Origin: an uncultured Oscillospiraceae bacterium
GTDB taxonomy: Bacteria; Bacillota_A; Clostridia; Oscillospirales; Oscillospiraceae
Length of the DNA stretch: 20,411 nt
Direction of reading: 5' to 3'
Assembly: GCA_910584605.1 (NCBI GenBank)
Contig: CAJUAW010000046.1
Coordinates: forward strand, 1 to 20,411
Below are positions 8,993 through 14,476 of this stretch, in pieces; positions within the stretch are counted from its first letter, which is position 1; every line of letters starts with the position of its first letter. Made by a program: the position numbers and the translations under genes. The notes under the pieces are model-generated. The model ran no database searches. It was given only the letters and a program-made list of their open reading frames with translations, and was not told where the DNA came from.

Positions 8993-9131
8993 GTAGACGT
9001 TTGTTAAAGCAAAATCGCCGCGAATGAAGTTCATTGTTTGGCTTCTCGTGGTACTGCAGCCACCATTCAACACCCAACAGCAGCCCCAAAAGCCAACCAA
9101 TCGAACGTGATCGCTTTATCCATGTTCTGAT

Positions 9132-9175
9132 AATCCGAACACCGTCCTCAAAACGGGGGCGGGTTCGGATTTTTA
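9132..9175 (+). terminator. Terminator after the SLH/peptidase operon
   Basis: AATCCGAAC (9132-9140) pairs with GTTCGGATT (9163-9171), with a GC-rich inner stem, followed by TTTTT. It lies 140 bases downstream of the stop at 8992. The sequence from 8993 to 9131 holds no gene I can support. Confidence 0.7.
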
Positions 9176-9264
9176 ATCTAAAAGGGCCGGTTAGCCCATA
9201 TTTACCCAAAAAACAGGGCCAAACAAGGCCAAAATCAGACAAAGGCTTCAGAAAATTTCAAAAG

Positions 9265-9299
9265 AAAAGCCCCGGAAAATCGAATTTTCCGGGGCTTTT
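9265..9299 (-). terminator. rpsI terminator (perfect 16-bp hairpin, bidirectional)
   Basis: AAAAGCCCCGGAAAAT (9265-9280) and its exact complement (9284-9299) flank a 3-base loop. A-runs and T-runs on both sides make it work on either strand. It lies 20 bases after the rpsI stop codon on the minus strand, so it is most likely the native rpsI terminator. It would now also end integrase transcription. Confidence 0.9.
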
Positions 9300-9319
9300 G
9301 AGCGTTTTCGGATATAAAA

Positions 9320-9373
9320 TCAGCGCTTGGAGAACTGAGGCGCGCGGCGGGCGGCCTTGAGGCCGTACTTCTT
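9320..9373 (-). pseudogene. rpsI: 3' fragment of rpsI (30S ribosomal protein S9), split by element integration
   Basis: Read on the minus strand, the last 17 codons before TGA (9320-9322) encode KKYGLKAARRAPQFSKR, the invariant C-terminus of ribosomal protein S9; the terminal SKR reaches the decoding-site tRNA. Upstream the frame continues as ...MGFFWIGC, which is not S9, so the rest of rpsI is missing here. The native terminator remains directly downstream. The expected arrangement is that an intact rpsI, with its 3' end supplied by the element, lies at the other end of the element outside this window. S9 is essential, so a second complete copy must exist. Confidence 0.88.
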
Positions 9374-9375
9374 GC
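9320..9375. other. Inferred attachment site (att core) of the mobile element at the rpsI 3' end
   Basis: S9-coding similarity stops at about 9375, and the integrase gene begins 84 bases further on. Insertion at the 3' end of a conserved gene next to a tyrosine integrase is the usual arrangement; streptococcal ICE families that use rpsI are known. The exact core cannot be fixed without the other element end. Confidence 0.75.
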
Positions 9376-9450
9376 ACCCTATCCAGAAAAACCCCATATT
9401 TTCAATGATTACACGGTTTTTGATTTCTAATGCACCCCGGTATGCACCCC
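9373..9450. repeat. Three TGCACCC repeats between att site and integrase gene
   Basis: TGCACCC occurs at 9373-9379 and, as TGCACCCC, at 9431-9438 and 9443-9450; the last two are 12 bases apart start to start. Their place between the att core and int suits arm-type integrase binding sites, but this is inference. Confidence 0.4.
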
Positions 9451-9458
9451 AAAAACTG

Positions 9459-10655
9459 TTATTTTGGATTGTTGGCAAATGCCTGGTTAACCTTCGAAAT
9501 CAGGTCCTTCGGCTGGTTGTAGGTCAGGTGCGTGTAGATGTCCAGCGTGATCTTGGCGTGTTCGTGGCCCGCCAGCACCTGCACCGTCTTGACATCAACG
9601 CCGGCCAGGAGCAGGTTCGTGATATAGGTATGCCGCAGCTGGTGAGGCGTCACCTCAAAATCGATGCTGTACACCACATTGTTGTTGTGGGCGGCCCGCT
9701 CCCCCAAGACAGGCGTCACGGTGTGGGGGATCTTCTGGCCATTGACATAACGGTAATAAGTCCGCTCCCTAACGGTGCGGGTTCGAACATAGCCCCACAC
9801 CCGGCGCCACTGCGTTTCCGAAAGGGCTCCCCCGTCCCGGTTGGCAATCACGAAGTCCGAGGCCGACTTCTCCTTGACGGCCTTCAAACACTCCACCAGC
9901 TGGGGCGGGATGGGGATCGTCCGCTTTGCCGCCTTCGTCTTTAGGTCGGTCAGGATGACCGGCCTGTTGTGCTCCGTGTGCCAGGCCCGGCAAACGGTGA
10001 TGTGCGGGGCGTCCCCCTCAAGGAATACGCTGTCCCACTGGAGGGCGAGAGCCTCCTCTCGGCGCAGGCCAGAGTAAAGGCACAGCATGATAAACGGATA
10101 GGGCGGCAGGCCCCGAACCGCGTCCAGGAGGGTTGTGACCTGCTCATCGGTGAGGGCTTTCTTTTCCTTCGGAGTTTTTCCGCCGCGGGGGTTTAGGTTC
10201 TTGCACGGCGACTCATCAATGATCCGGCTCTCCAGAGCCGAGCCGAAGATCATCTTGTAGAGCATCTGGACGCTGCGGTAAATGGAGGCGGACTGTTGGG
10301 CGGCCTTGTTGATGGCCATCTTCACATCGTCCGGGGTGACCTCGGCCATGTACTTGTCCCCCAGCGGCTCGATGACGTAAATCTTGACCTTGGAGGTGTA
10401 GTCCACCAGGGTGGTGGTGCGGATGTGGGAGCCGTGCATGGCGAGCCACTTCTCAGCGTACTCCTTCACGGTGGGGTTCTCCCGGTGGTAGACCTCCTCC
10501 TCGATCTCCCGTTGGACGGCGGCAATTTTCGCTGTCAGCTCCTCCGGGGTCTTGGCATAGACGGAGATACGATTCCCGCTGGGCCCTTTGAGCCGTTTTC
10601 TGTACTCGCCCCGACTGGCTATGAATTCATAGGTGGGCTTTTTGGGTCGAGCCAT
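9459..10655 (-). CDS. int: Tyrosine recombinase / integrase, 398 aa
   Basis: The ATG at 10655 follows AAGGAAGG, and the protein begins MARPKKPTYEF; a longer in-frame extension to 10733 lacks a ribosome site. Residues about 1-50 resemble the arm-binding (AP2-like) domain, and about 60-150 the SAM-like core-binding domain (TVKEYAEKWLAMHG). The catalytic domain carries R198 (YSGLRREEALAL), a beta-hairpin lysine near 239-244, H338-x-x-R341 (TPHQLRHTY), H364 (LAGHEH) and the nucleophile Y374 (LDIYTHL), so all catalytic residues are present. The length is typical for ICE and prophage integrases of Firmicutes. It lies beside the rpsI remnant and is inferred to integrate and excise the element there, perhaps with the excisionase-like protein at 13307. 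It is downstream of the repressor gene on the same strand and may be co-transcribed with it. Confidence 0.95.
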   Translation of the reverse strand: MARPKKPTYEFIASRGEYRKRLKGPSGNRISVYAKTPEELTAKIAAVQREIEEEVYHRENPTVKEYAEKWLAMHGSHIRTTTLVDYTSKVKIYVIEPLGDKYMAEVTPDDVKMAINKAAQQSASIYRSVQMLYKMIFGSALESRIIDESPCKNLNPRGGKTPKEKKALTDEQVTTLLDAVRGLPPYPFIMLCLYSGLRREEALALQWDSVFLEGDAPHITVCRAWHTEHNRPVILTDLKTKAAKRTIPIPPQLVECLKAVKEKSASDFVIANRDGGALSETQWRRVWGYVRTRTVRERTYYRYVNGQKIPHTVTPVLGERAAHNNNVVYSIDFEVTPHQLRHTYITNLLLAGVDVKTVQVLAGHEHAKITLDIYTHLTYNQPKDLISKVNQAFANNPK

Positions 10656-10756
10656 GGGGACACCTTCCTTCGTTTGTGCTAAAAACAGAAAAAACCGGGG
10701 TTTTCTAAAAAAATCGCAGACAACCGCCATCATATGGCAGAAATGGACAGCTTTTT

Positions 10757-10768
10757 GTGGTATAATCC
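10757..10768 (+). promoter_or_regulatory. Extended -10 promoter driving an antisense unit
   Basis: GTGGTATAATCC contains a TGG-TATAAT extended -10 (TATAAT at 10761-10766). I see no good -35 box 17 bases upstream. The same GTGnTATAATCC string recurs in two other promoters of this element (13248-13259 and 15310-15321, both minus strand). Confidence 0.6.
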
Positions 10769-10813
10769 ATTATGCGCAAATACATACCTTGACGCCGGGG
10801 TGGAAAGGGAAAT

Positions 10814-11422
10814 TTATGATTGACCTGGACGCTCAGTTTTGGGAAATTTTTCAGCAACTGTCTGCGGAGCAGAAGCAAATAGTTGCGGTTTCTGTGTTGC
10901 TATCATCGCTTGCATCATCTCAAGAATCTTCTGCTGCTGACCTTCCGTCAGACTCGCCTTATACCTCCTGACAAATCCCTCCAACTCTTCTTGCCCATCC
11001 TCAGAAACGGGGATGGGCGTTTTTTTATGCTCCCGAACCACTGGAGGTTGACTCAATTTTCTATATTTCCCAGACTGAACCAAGTCATCGGAATAATTGG
11101 TTAGTTTTTCCCGGCCCTCCTCGTTGAGGCTATCATAGTTTCGTCGTAACATCTCAAATTGCGAATCGGGGCCTTGAACCAGGAGCGATGAATAAGGAGA
11201 GCAACACCGAGCATCATCTGACAGACCTAAAAGCCAGTCAGTTGTGCATCCGCACACGTCTGCTACCTTTGCAAGATAGTCGCTTCCGGGTTCCCGTGCC
11301 CCATTTTCATAGTTGGTAATAGTCCGATAAGACATATTTAGTGTCTCGGCAAATTCTTTGCGGTTTTGACCAATAAACTCACGTGCCTTTACCAAGCGTT
11401 CACGCATAAGGGCATAATCCAT
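10814..11422 (-). CDS. XRE-family HTH repressor, 202 aa
   Basis: ATG 11422 has AGGAGG 8 bases upstream; a GTG at 11431 is too close to that site. The first ~70 residues are a lambda-repressor-like HTH (AREFIGQNRKEFAETLNMSYRTITNYENGAREPGSDYLAKVADVCGCTTDWLLG, with NRKEFAETLNMSYRTITNYE as the HTH core). The remainder is helical with no LexA/CI-type Ser-Lys autoprotease motif visible, so control would be by other means. The last ~20 residues (from ASAPQT) look unconstrained and overlap the antisense 51-aa frame. It is divergent from the Cro-like gene at 11591, with shared operator-like sites between them, so it is inferred to be the master repressor of the element. Confidence 0.9.
   Translation of the reverse strand: MDYALMRERLVKAREFIGQNRKEFAETLNMSYRTITNYENGAREPGSDYLAKVADVCGCTTDWLLGLSDDARCCSPYSSLLVQGPDSQFEMLRRNYDSLNEEGREKLTNYSDDLVQSGKYRKLSQPPVVREHKKTPIPVSEDGQEELEGFVRRYKASLTEGQQQKILEMMQAMIATQKPQLFASAPQTVAEKFPKTERPGQS
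10816..10971 (+). CDS. Small protein (51 aa) encoded antisense inside the repressor gene
   Basis: ATG 10816 is preceded by GGAAAGGG and by the extended -10 promoter 50 bases upstream; the stop at 10969-10971 is followed after 21 bases by a strong terminator on the same strand. The peptide starts MIDLDAQFWEIFQQLSAEQK, continues as an amphipathic helix, and ends in a Ser/Asp-rich tail. The frame lies entirely within the 3' part of the repressor gene on the other strand. A matched promoter, ribosome site and terminator around an ORF argue that it is real, but antisense ORFs also occur by chance and I know no family. It might modulate the repressor as a peptide or through antisense transcription. 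Confidence 0.45.
   Translation: MIDLDAQFWEIFQQLSAEQKQIVAVSVLLSSLASSQESSAADLPSDSPYTS
10993..11026 (+). terminator. Rho-independent terminator of the antisense unit
   Basis: GCCCATCCTC (10993-11002) pairs with GGGGATGGGC (11009-11018) over 10 bp including one G-T pair, with a 6-base loop, followed by seven T (11020-11026). It acts on the plus strand, inside the coding region of the minus-strand repressor. Confidence 0.8.
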
Positions 11423-11445
11423 AGTAAACACCTCCTATTTTGGGG

Positions 11446-11474
11446 ATTGTACCATGTGCCAAAACAAAAATCAA
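11446..11474 (-). promoter_or_regulatory. Repressor gene promoter
   Basis: On the minus strand TTGATT (complement of 11469-11474) and TACAAT (complement of 11446-11451) are 17 bases apart, 24 bases ahead of the repressor ATG. Confidence 0.7.
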
Positions 11475-11481
11475 GAAATTT

Positions 11482-11498
11482 TTACCCATAGCGAGTAA
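11482..11498. promoter_or_regulatory. Operator-like site O1
   Basis: TTACCCATAGCGAGTAA, an imperfect 17-bp palindrome (TTAC...GTAA). It lies just upstream of the repressor -35 box and shares 14 of 17 bases with O3. Confidence 0.65.
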
Positions 11499-11516
11499 TA
11501 ATTTTTGAAAATCTAC

Positions 11517-11545
11517 TTGACTTTTCTCCGAAATGAGTATACTAT
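11517..11545 (+). promoter_or_regulatory. Promoter of the Cro-like gene and early operon
   Basis: TTGACT (11517-11522) with TACTAT at 11540-11545 (spacer 17) or TATACT at 11538-11543 (spacer 15). O2 overlaps the spacer and O3 lies downstream of the probable start. Confidence 0.65.
11524..11540. promoter_or_regulatory. Operator-like site O2 (degenerate)
   Basis: TTCTCCGAAATGAGTAT matches O3 at 12 of 17 positions and fills the spacer of the Cro-side promoter, where binding would block polymerase. Confidence 0.45.
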
Positions 11546-11555
11546 ATGCCTGTGG

Positions 11556-11572
11556 TTACCCGAAGCGAGTAA
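11556..11572. promoter_or_regulatory. Operator-like site O3
   Basis: TTACCCGAAGCGAGTAA, the partner of O1. It lies between the Cro-side promoter and the ribosome site AAAGGAGGTG of the gene at 11591. Confidence 0.65.
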
Positions 11573-11590
11573 CTCAAAGGAGGTGACAGC

Positions 11591-11806
11591 ATGACTTACC
11601 CCAATATTGAGGCTGAAAGAGCGAGAGTTGGCATGACCAAAGAGGGCCTTGCAGCAGCCATCGGTGTTAGCCCCAGTACAGTTAAGAATTGGCAGAGCAA
11701 TAAGACCGAAATCCCTGCCAGCAAAATTATAGCTATGGCTAACCTCTTCAACGTGACTACCGATTACTTGCTCGGACGCACCAATCTCCCCACCGCCAAG
11801 GTCTGA
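11591..11806 (+). CDS. Cro-like HTH regulator, 71 aa
   Basis: ATG 11591 is preceded by AAAGGAGGTGACAGC. Almost the entire protein is one XRE/Cro-type HTH domain: RARVGMTKEGLAAAIGVSPS, then TVKNWQSNKTEIPASK and NLFNVTTDYLLGR. There is no dimerisation or other domain. It is divergent from the repressor at 10814-11422 and the first gene of the rightward transcript, the position of Cro in phage and ICE switches. The O1-O3 sites are the probable shared binding sites of the two regulators. Confidence 0.9.
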   Translation: MTYPNIEAERARVGMTKEGLAAAIGVSPSTVKNWQSNKTEIPASKIIAMANLFNVTTDYLLGRTNLPTAKV

Positions 11807-11845
11807 CTATTTCAGTTGAGGCAGAAAAGAAAGAAGGTGAACAAT

Positions 11846-12277
11846 TTGACCGAACGTGTAAGCACCCTGAGCATTGATTCCGCAATCCGCATTGCAAAAA
11901 TCATCGCCACCGCACCGGTAGCACGATTGCCGATGATTACCCAGCTTTTCCATCAGGCATCGGTAGACTTGGAAGGGTTGGAGGAACTGATGGAAAACAG
12001 TACCCTCACCAGTCAAAATCTGCTGATTGACACGGATGAATTTGTTCGTGAACTGACGGAGGGCCGGGAGTTGACTGCCCGGGGATACCTGTTCACGCCG
12101 AACGAATTCAATCGGTTCTGCTTGGATAGGAACCTCCAGCCCCGTCTGGTAAAACGGCACCTCTATACAAAAGACTATATTGAGGCAACGAAGGAATCCG
12201 ATGGGAAACTGACCTATTCCGTATCAATTTGGATTGATGGTATTTCTCAACGGCGTGTTGTTGTAAAGCCACTCTAA
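11846..12277 (+). CDS. Hypothetical protein, 143 aa
   Basis: I do not recognise the family. I chose the TTG at 11846 because GAAGGTG lies 6-7 bases upstream; an upstream in-frame TTG at 11816 has no good ribosome site but would add ten basic residues. The protein is soluble and mixed alpha/beta, with LLIDTDEFVRELTEG in the middle and an Arg/Lys-rich C-terminal half (NRFCLDRNLQPRLVKRHLYTKDY). The end (SVSIWIDGISQRRVVVKPL) resembles phage-antirepressor-like folds only vaguely. It is the second gene of the early rightward operon. Confidence 0.7.
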   Translation: MTERVSTLSIDSAIRIAKIIATAPVARLPMITQLFHQASVDLEGLEELMENSTLTSQNLLIDTDEFVRELTEGRELTARGYLFTPNEFNRFCLDRNLQPRLVKRHLYTKDYIEATKESDGKLTYSVSIWIDGISQRRVVVKPL

Positions 12278-12308
12278 AAAACGCCCCGCTGGCGGAGGAG
12301 GTGGGCGC

Positions 12309-12530
12309 ATGAAGAGCCCGTTAAGGCAACGAGTGGAAAAGCTCCAGGGCGAACTCAGCGACGTCATGGAGGTGCTCAAGAAAGAGGGTCAGAGCGACGG
12401 TGAACGCCGCTACAAGAAAATCATGGCGGAAGCTGTGTTTCTTATCCTTTTCCGTCTTGATTTCATTGGCACGGTGATTCTCATTATCTTCGGAATGGCG
12501 CTTGGCCACATCTTGAGCAATGCGCTTTAG
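12309..12530 (+). CDS. Small membrane protein with N-terminal coiled coil, 73 aa
   Basis: GGAGGAGGTGGGCGC precedes ATG 12309. Residues 1-38 are charged and helical with heptad spacing (LRQRVEKLQGELSDVMEVLKK). Residues about 42-70 form a single hydrophobic segment (AVFLILF...FIGTVILIIFGMALGHIL). It could be an anchored dimer; its function is unknown. It sits between unknown small genes of the element. Confidence 0.7.
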   Translation: MKSPLRQRVEKLQGELSDVMEVLKKEGQSDGERRYKKIMAEAVFLILFRLDFIGTVILIIFGMALGHILSNAL

Positions 12531-12558
12531 GGCGCAGGCAACAAGGAGGTGAACGAAA

Positions 12559-12885
12559 ATTCTAAAATCGAATCCTACTCCACAAAAATCCCCCCTTCTG
12601 CAGCAAAGTAGCCAGCCGGATGGCACCCGACTGACTGCTGAAGAAATCGAAGATGCGGCCCACGGTCCTACGCTCCAAGAAGTGATGGCACACTTTGGTT
12701 ATGAGACGATAGGCGAGTGGAGCAGCACGTGGCTGAATAGGCCAGGACAGATTGAACGACTTTCTGAGTTGCCGGAGTTCATCAAGATGCTGGGGGTTGA
12801 CAGAAGGTACCGGATCATCTTCGACTATGACCCAGCCTACCCCAAGATGCTCTTACAAGCTACGGCCTCAGATCCCAGCCAGTGA
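12559..12885 (+). CDS. Hypothetical protein, 108 aa, apparent ATT start
   Basis: A strong ribosome site, AAGGAGGTG (12543-12551), is followed 7 bases later by ATT at 12559, and the frame stays open to the stop at 12885. No ATG, GTG or TTG occurs within ribosome-site range; the first ATG (12682) would cut off 41 residues and has only a weak site. Upstream, TGA at 12550-12552 closes the frame. The deduced protein has a Pro/Gln-rich N-terminus, then TRLTAEEIEDAA, and a C-terminal part ending EFIKMLGVDRRYRIIFDYDPAYPK. The family is unknown. Its last 26 bases overlap the convergent minus-strand gene at 12860. Confidence 0.6.
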   Translation: MLKSNPTPQKSPLLQQSSQPDGTRLTAEEIEDAAHGPTLQEVMAHFGYETIGEWSSTWLNRPGQIERLSELPEFIKMLGVDRRYRIIFDYDPAYPKMLLQATASDPSQ

Positions 12886-13108
12886 CGTCAGTAAGTACAC
12901 ACTGTTCTGGAAGACTAAGTGCGGACTTGAAATCATCCAGCGATGTAAAATCGCCCAGTTTTTCCTCAATTGCATCGAACGCAATCAACAGACCATTTTT
13001 GTTCATGCGATTGAGAACCATGAAAGATACGGTTCGCAGTTTAGTGTCTACCTCGCGCTTTTGTTCTGCGGTCAGGTGAGAAACATCCACACGATATACT
13101 CTTGCCAC
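12860..13108 (-). CDS. Hypothetical protein, 82 aa, convergent
   Basis: GTG at 13108 on the minus strand follows GGGGGTGATTCAA. The protein starts (M)ARVYRVDVSHLTAEQKREVD and has well-ordered helices (LLIAFDAIEEKLGDFTSLDDFKSAL). The composition and ribosome site support a real gene, although it runs against its neighbours and overlaps the end of the 108-aa gene by 26 bases. It lies behind a minus-strand promoter (13250-13279) and a hairpin terminator (13165-13212), so expression may be attenuated. The family is unknown. Confidence 0.6.
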   Translation of the reverse strand: MARVYRVDVSHLTAEQKREVDTKLRTVSFMVLNRMNKNGLLIAFDAIEEKLGDFTSLDDFKSALSLPEQCVLTDVTGWDLRP

Positions 13109-13164
13109 TTGAATCACCCCCTTTCCCCGGCAAAATTCTACCACAAGCTGAAGGGTGAGGCAAC

Positions 13165-13212
13165 GCAAAAACAAAAGCGCCCTGCCGGGTGAAGCGAACA
13201 CCTGACAGGGCG
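13165..13212 (-). terminator. Hairpin terminator or attenuator upstream of the 82-aa gene
   Basis: CGCCCTGCCGGGTG (13178-13191) pairs with CACCTGACAGGGCG (13199-13212): 13 of 14 positions pair, including one wobble, around a 7-base loop. On the minus strand it is followed by CTTTTGTTTTT. It lies between the minus-strand promoter and the 82-aa gene, so it either ends a ~75-nt RNA or acts as an attenuator. Confidence 0.7.
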
Positions 13213-13243
13213 AGCGACCCATTACAACCGACAAAAAGGCCAC
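13168..13243 (-). ncRNA. Candidate small RNA 1 (about 75 nt)
   Basis: The interval between the predicted start point (7 bases past the -10) and the terminator T-run. No ribosome site and ORF fit within it. I do not recognise a family. It could equally be the leader of the 82-aa gene. Confidence 0.35.
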
Positions 13244-13247
13244 AGTT

Positions 13248-13279
13248 GGATTATATCACATCCTCCTGTTGGCTGACAA
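13248..13279 (-). promoter_or_regulatory. Minus-strand promoter with extended -10
   Basis: On the minus strand TTGTCA (complement of 13274-13279) and TATAAT (complement of 13250-13255) are 18 bases apart, with a TGA-type extension (GTGATATAATCC). It points away from the excisionase-like gene and toward the hairpin at 13178-13212. Confidence 0.7.
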
Positions 13280-13306
13280 GTACGCAATCGACAAGGAGTG
13301 ACGCAA

Positions 13307-13528
13307 ATGACGCTTATGACCCGAAAAGAGGCTGCGGCCCGGCTGGGGATGTCATTGCCCACGCTGGATCAGGAGCGCAGCACCGGCCGGCTGGCCTACA
13401 TACAACGGAAGCCCGGCAGCAAGGTTTGGATCACCGAGGAGGCCATCGCCGAGTACCTGGCGCGGGCCACGCACCAGGCCAGACCGGAACTGCGGACGGC
13501 TCGGGTGAGCTACCGGCGGCGGGCCTGA
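13307..13528 (+). CDS. Excisionase-like HTH protein (helix-turn-helix_17 / MerR-like), 73 aa
   Basis: ATG 13307 lies 8 bases after AAGGAG (13293-13298). The sequence MTRKEAAARLGMSLPTLDQE...GRLAYIQRKPGSKVWITEEAIAEYLAR is the classic winged-helix HTH_17/excisionase pattern: one HTH, then a wing, then an invariant helix. Excisionases bend DNA at att sites and steer tyrosine integrases toward excision, so this is the inferred partner of the integrase at 9459. It could also be a small transcriptional regulator of the operon that follows. It is the first gene after the two minus-strand signals and probably starts the rightward operon. Confidence 0.8.
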   Translation: MTLMTRKEAAARLGMSLPTLDQERSTGRLAYIQRKPGSKVWITEEAIAEYLARATHQARPELRTARVSYRRRA

Positions 13529-13549
13529 CCACAGAAAGGAGTTTTACAT

Positions 13550-13783
13550 ATGAAACCGAAAAGGAGCCTTGTTTCGGTAGCCTGTGAGCTGCTGGCCGTG
13601 CTCCTGATCACTGGCACCGCATTCATGTGGGGCAAAGGTGCGGCCCTGGCCGCGCGTGGGTACGAAGCCATCGGCGGGGAGTACCTGCTCCTCCTGCTCC
13701 CGGCAATCTACTACACCGGCAAGCGGACGCTGCTGGACTGGATCGCCGACCTCCGTGAACAGAAGGGTGGTGAGTACAGATGA
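13550..13783 (+). CDS. Small membrane protein, 77 aa
   Basis: AGAAAGGAG precedes ATG 13550. Two hydrophobic segments (about residues 8-27, VSVACELLAVLLITGTAFMW, and 44-56, EYLLLLLPAIYY) are separated by a short loop, and a charged tail ends in LREQKGGEYR. Its stop overlaps the start of the helicase N-terminal fragment (ATGA at 13780-13783), showing translational coupling. The function is unknown. Confidence 0.75.
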   Translation: MKPKRSLVSVACELLAVLLITGTAFMWGKGAALAARGYEAIGGEYLLLLLPAIYYTGKRTLLDWIADLREQKGGEYR

Positions 13784-14148
13784 AGATGGCGCTGAAGGGC
13801 AACACCCTGATCCTGGTGGAGGTGGACAACGTACAGTTCGCCATCATCAAGAGCTGGAACAAGATGAAGTGGGACAAGAAAAGCCAGTCCCTCTACGGAA
13901 CCGCCGACATCGAACTGCTGGACAAGCTGACCAGCATCGTCCACCTTCCCTCCACGGTGGAGCAGCGGTGGCGGGAGCTCCACGCCCTGCAGGACGCGGT
14001 GGACCGGGAGCGGGTGAACCAGGAGCCGACACCCTTCTACAAGTACCCGGTGAAGATGCCGCTCTACGCCCACCAGGTGCGCGGCGCGAACATGGCCATG
14101 CTGACCTTCGGCTGGACGGCACCGAAGGGAGGTGTAGCGCATGGATAG
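13780..14148 (+). pseudogene. N-terminal fragment of a SNF2/DEAD-type helicase, 122 codons
   Basis: The start MKMALKGNTLILVEVDNVQF and the segment VKMPLYAHQVRGANMAMLTFGW match the N-terminus of SNF2-type helicases found in Firmicutes ICEs and phages; the PLYAHQ portion is the Q-type motif just before Walker A. After FGW the reading ends TAPKGGVAHG and stops (TAG 14146-14148). The continuation, beginning GKGFGFLFEMG with Walker A, is found only at 19118. The two parts do not overlap in content, so this is one ancestral gene split by about 5 kb. A stand-alone role for this fragment is possible but it lacks all ATPase motifs. It is coupled to the upstream membrane protein, and its last 8 bases overlap the next gene. 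Confidence 0.8.
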
Positions 14149-14470
14149 CAACGTCACGCTGGACGCCATGGTCATCTTCTTGGTGGAATTAGGGAAAAGT
14201 GAGCCGGAAGCATCGGCCCTTTGCAACGTAGCGGCTACCATCCTGCTTGCCATCACGAAGGAAGGAGCCAAGACATCGGGGGAGGCCCTGGATGTCCTCC
14301 ACGACTACCATCTCCAGGCCAAGCAGTACAAGGCCCTCCACAGCAAGTACGAGGTCGCTGGCAAGCCTTTTTTGAAGGATGGCGTGTGGCACTGCCCCAG
14401 CTGTAACCGCCGGACAACCCCCAACCACTCCTACTGCCACTGCTGCGGGAAGAAGCTGGGTTGGAGGTGA
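14141..14470 (+). CDS. Small protein with C-terminal zinc ribbon, 109 aa
   Basis: ATG 14141 follows GGGAGGTGTAGCGC. Residues 1-75 are helical with no recognised domain. Residues about 84-106 carry CPSCNRRTTPNHSYCHCCGKKLGW, a zinc-ribbon with two Cys pairs (CxxC ... CHCC), typical of small nucleic-acid or protein-binding modules. It is the first gene of the inserted cassette; its start overlaps the end of the helicase fragment by 8 bases. Its stop (14468-14470) is just before the endonuclease start. The function is unknown. Confidence 0.75.
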   Translation: MDSNVTLDAMVIFLVELGKSEPEASALCNVAATILLAITKEGAKTSGEALDVLHDYHLQAKQYKALHSKYEVAGKPFLKDGVWHCPSCNRRTTPNHSYCHCCGKKLGWR

Positions 14471-14476
14471 GCCGGA

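Noticed and set aside
7928..9100. 390-codon minus-strand open frame opposite the second SLH protein
   Set aside because: Gly/Val/Ala-rich antisense shadow of a clear plus-strand gene with a signal peptide and SLH repeats.
10687..10706. Inverted repeat AGAAAA..CCGG..TTTTCT upstream of the integrase
   Set aside because: The loop would be too small for a stable terminator and the sequence is mostly A/T runs; it may be chance.
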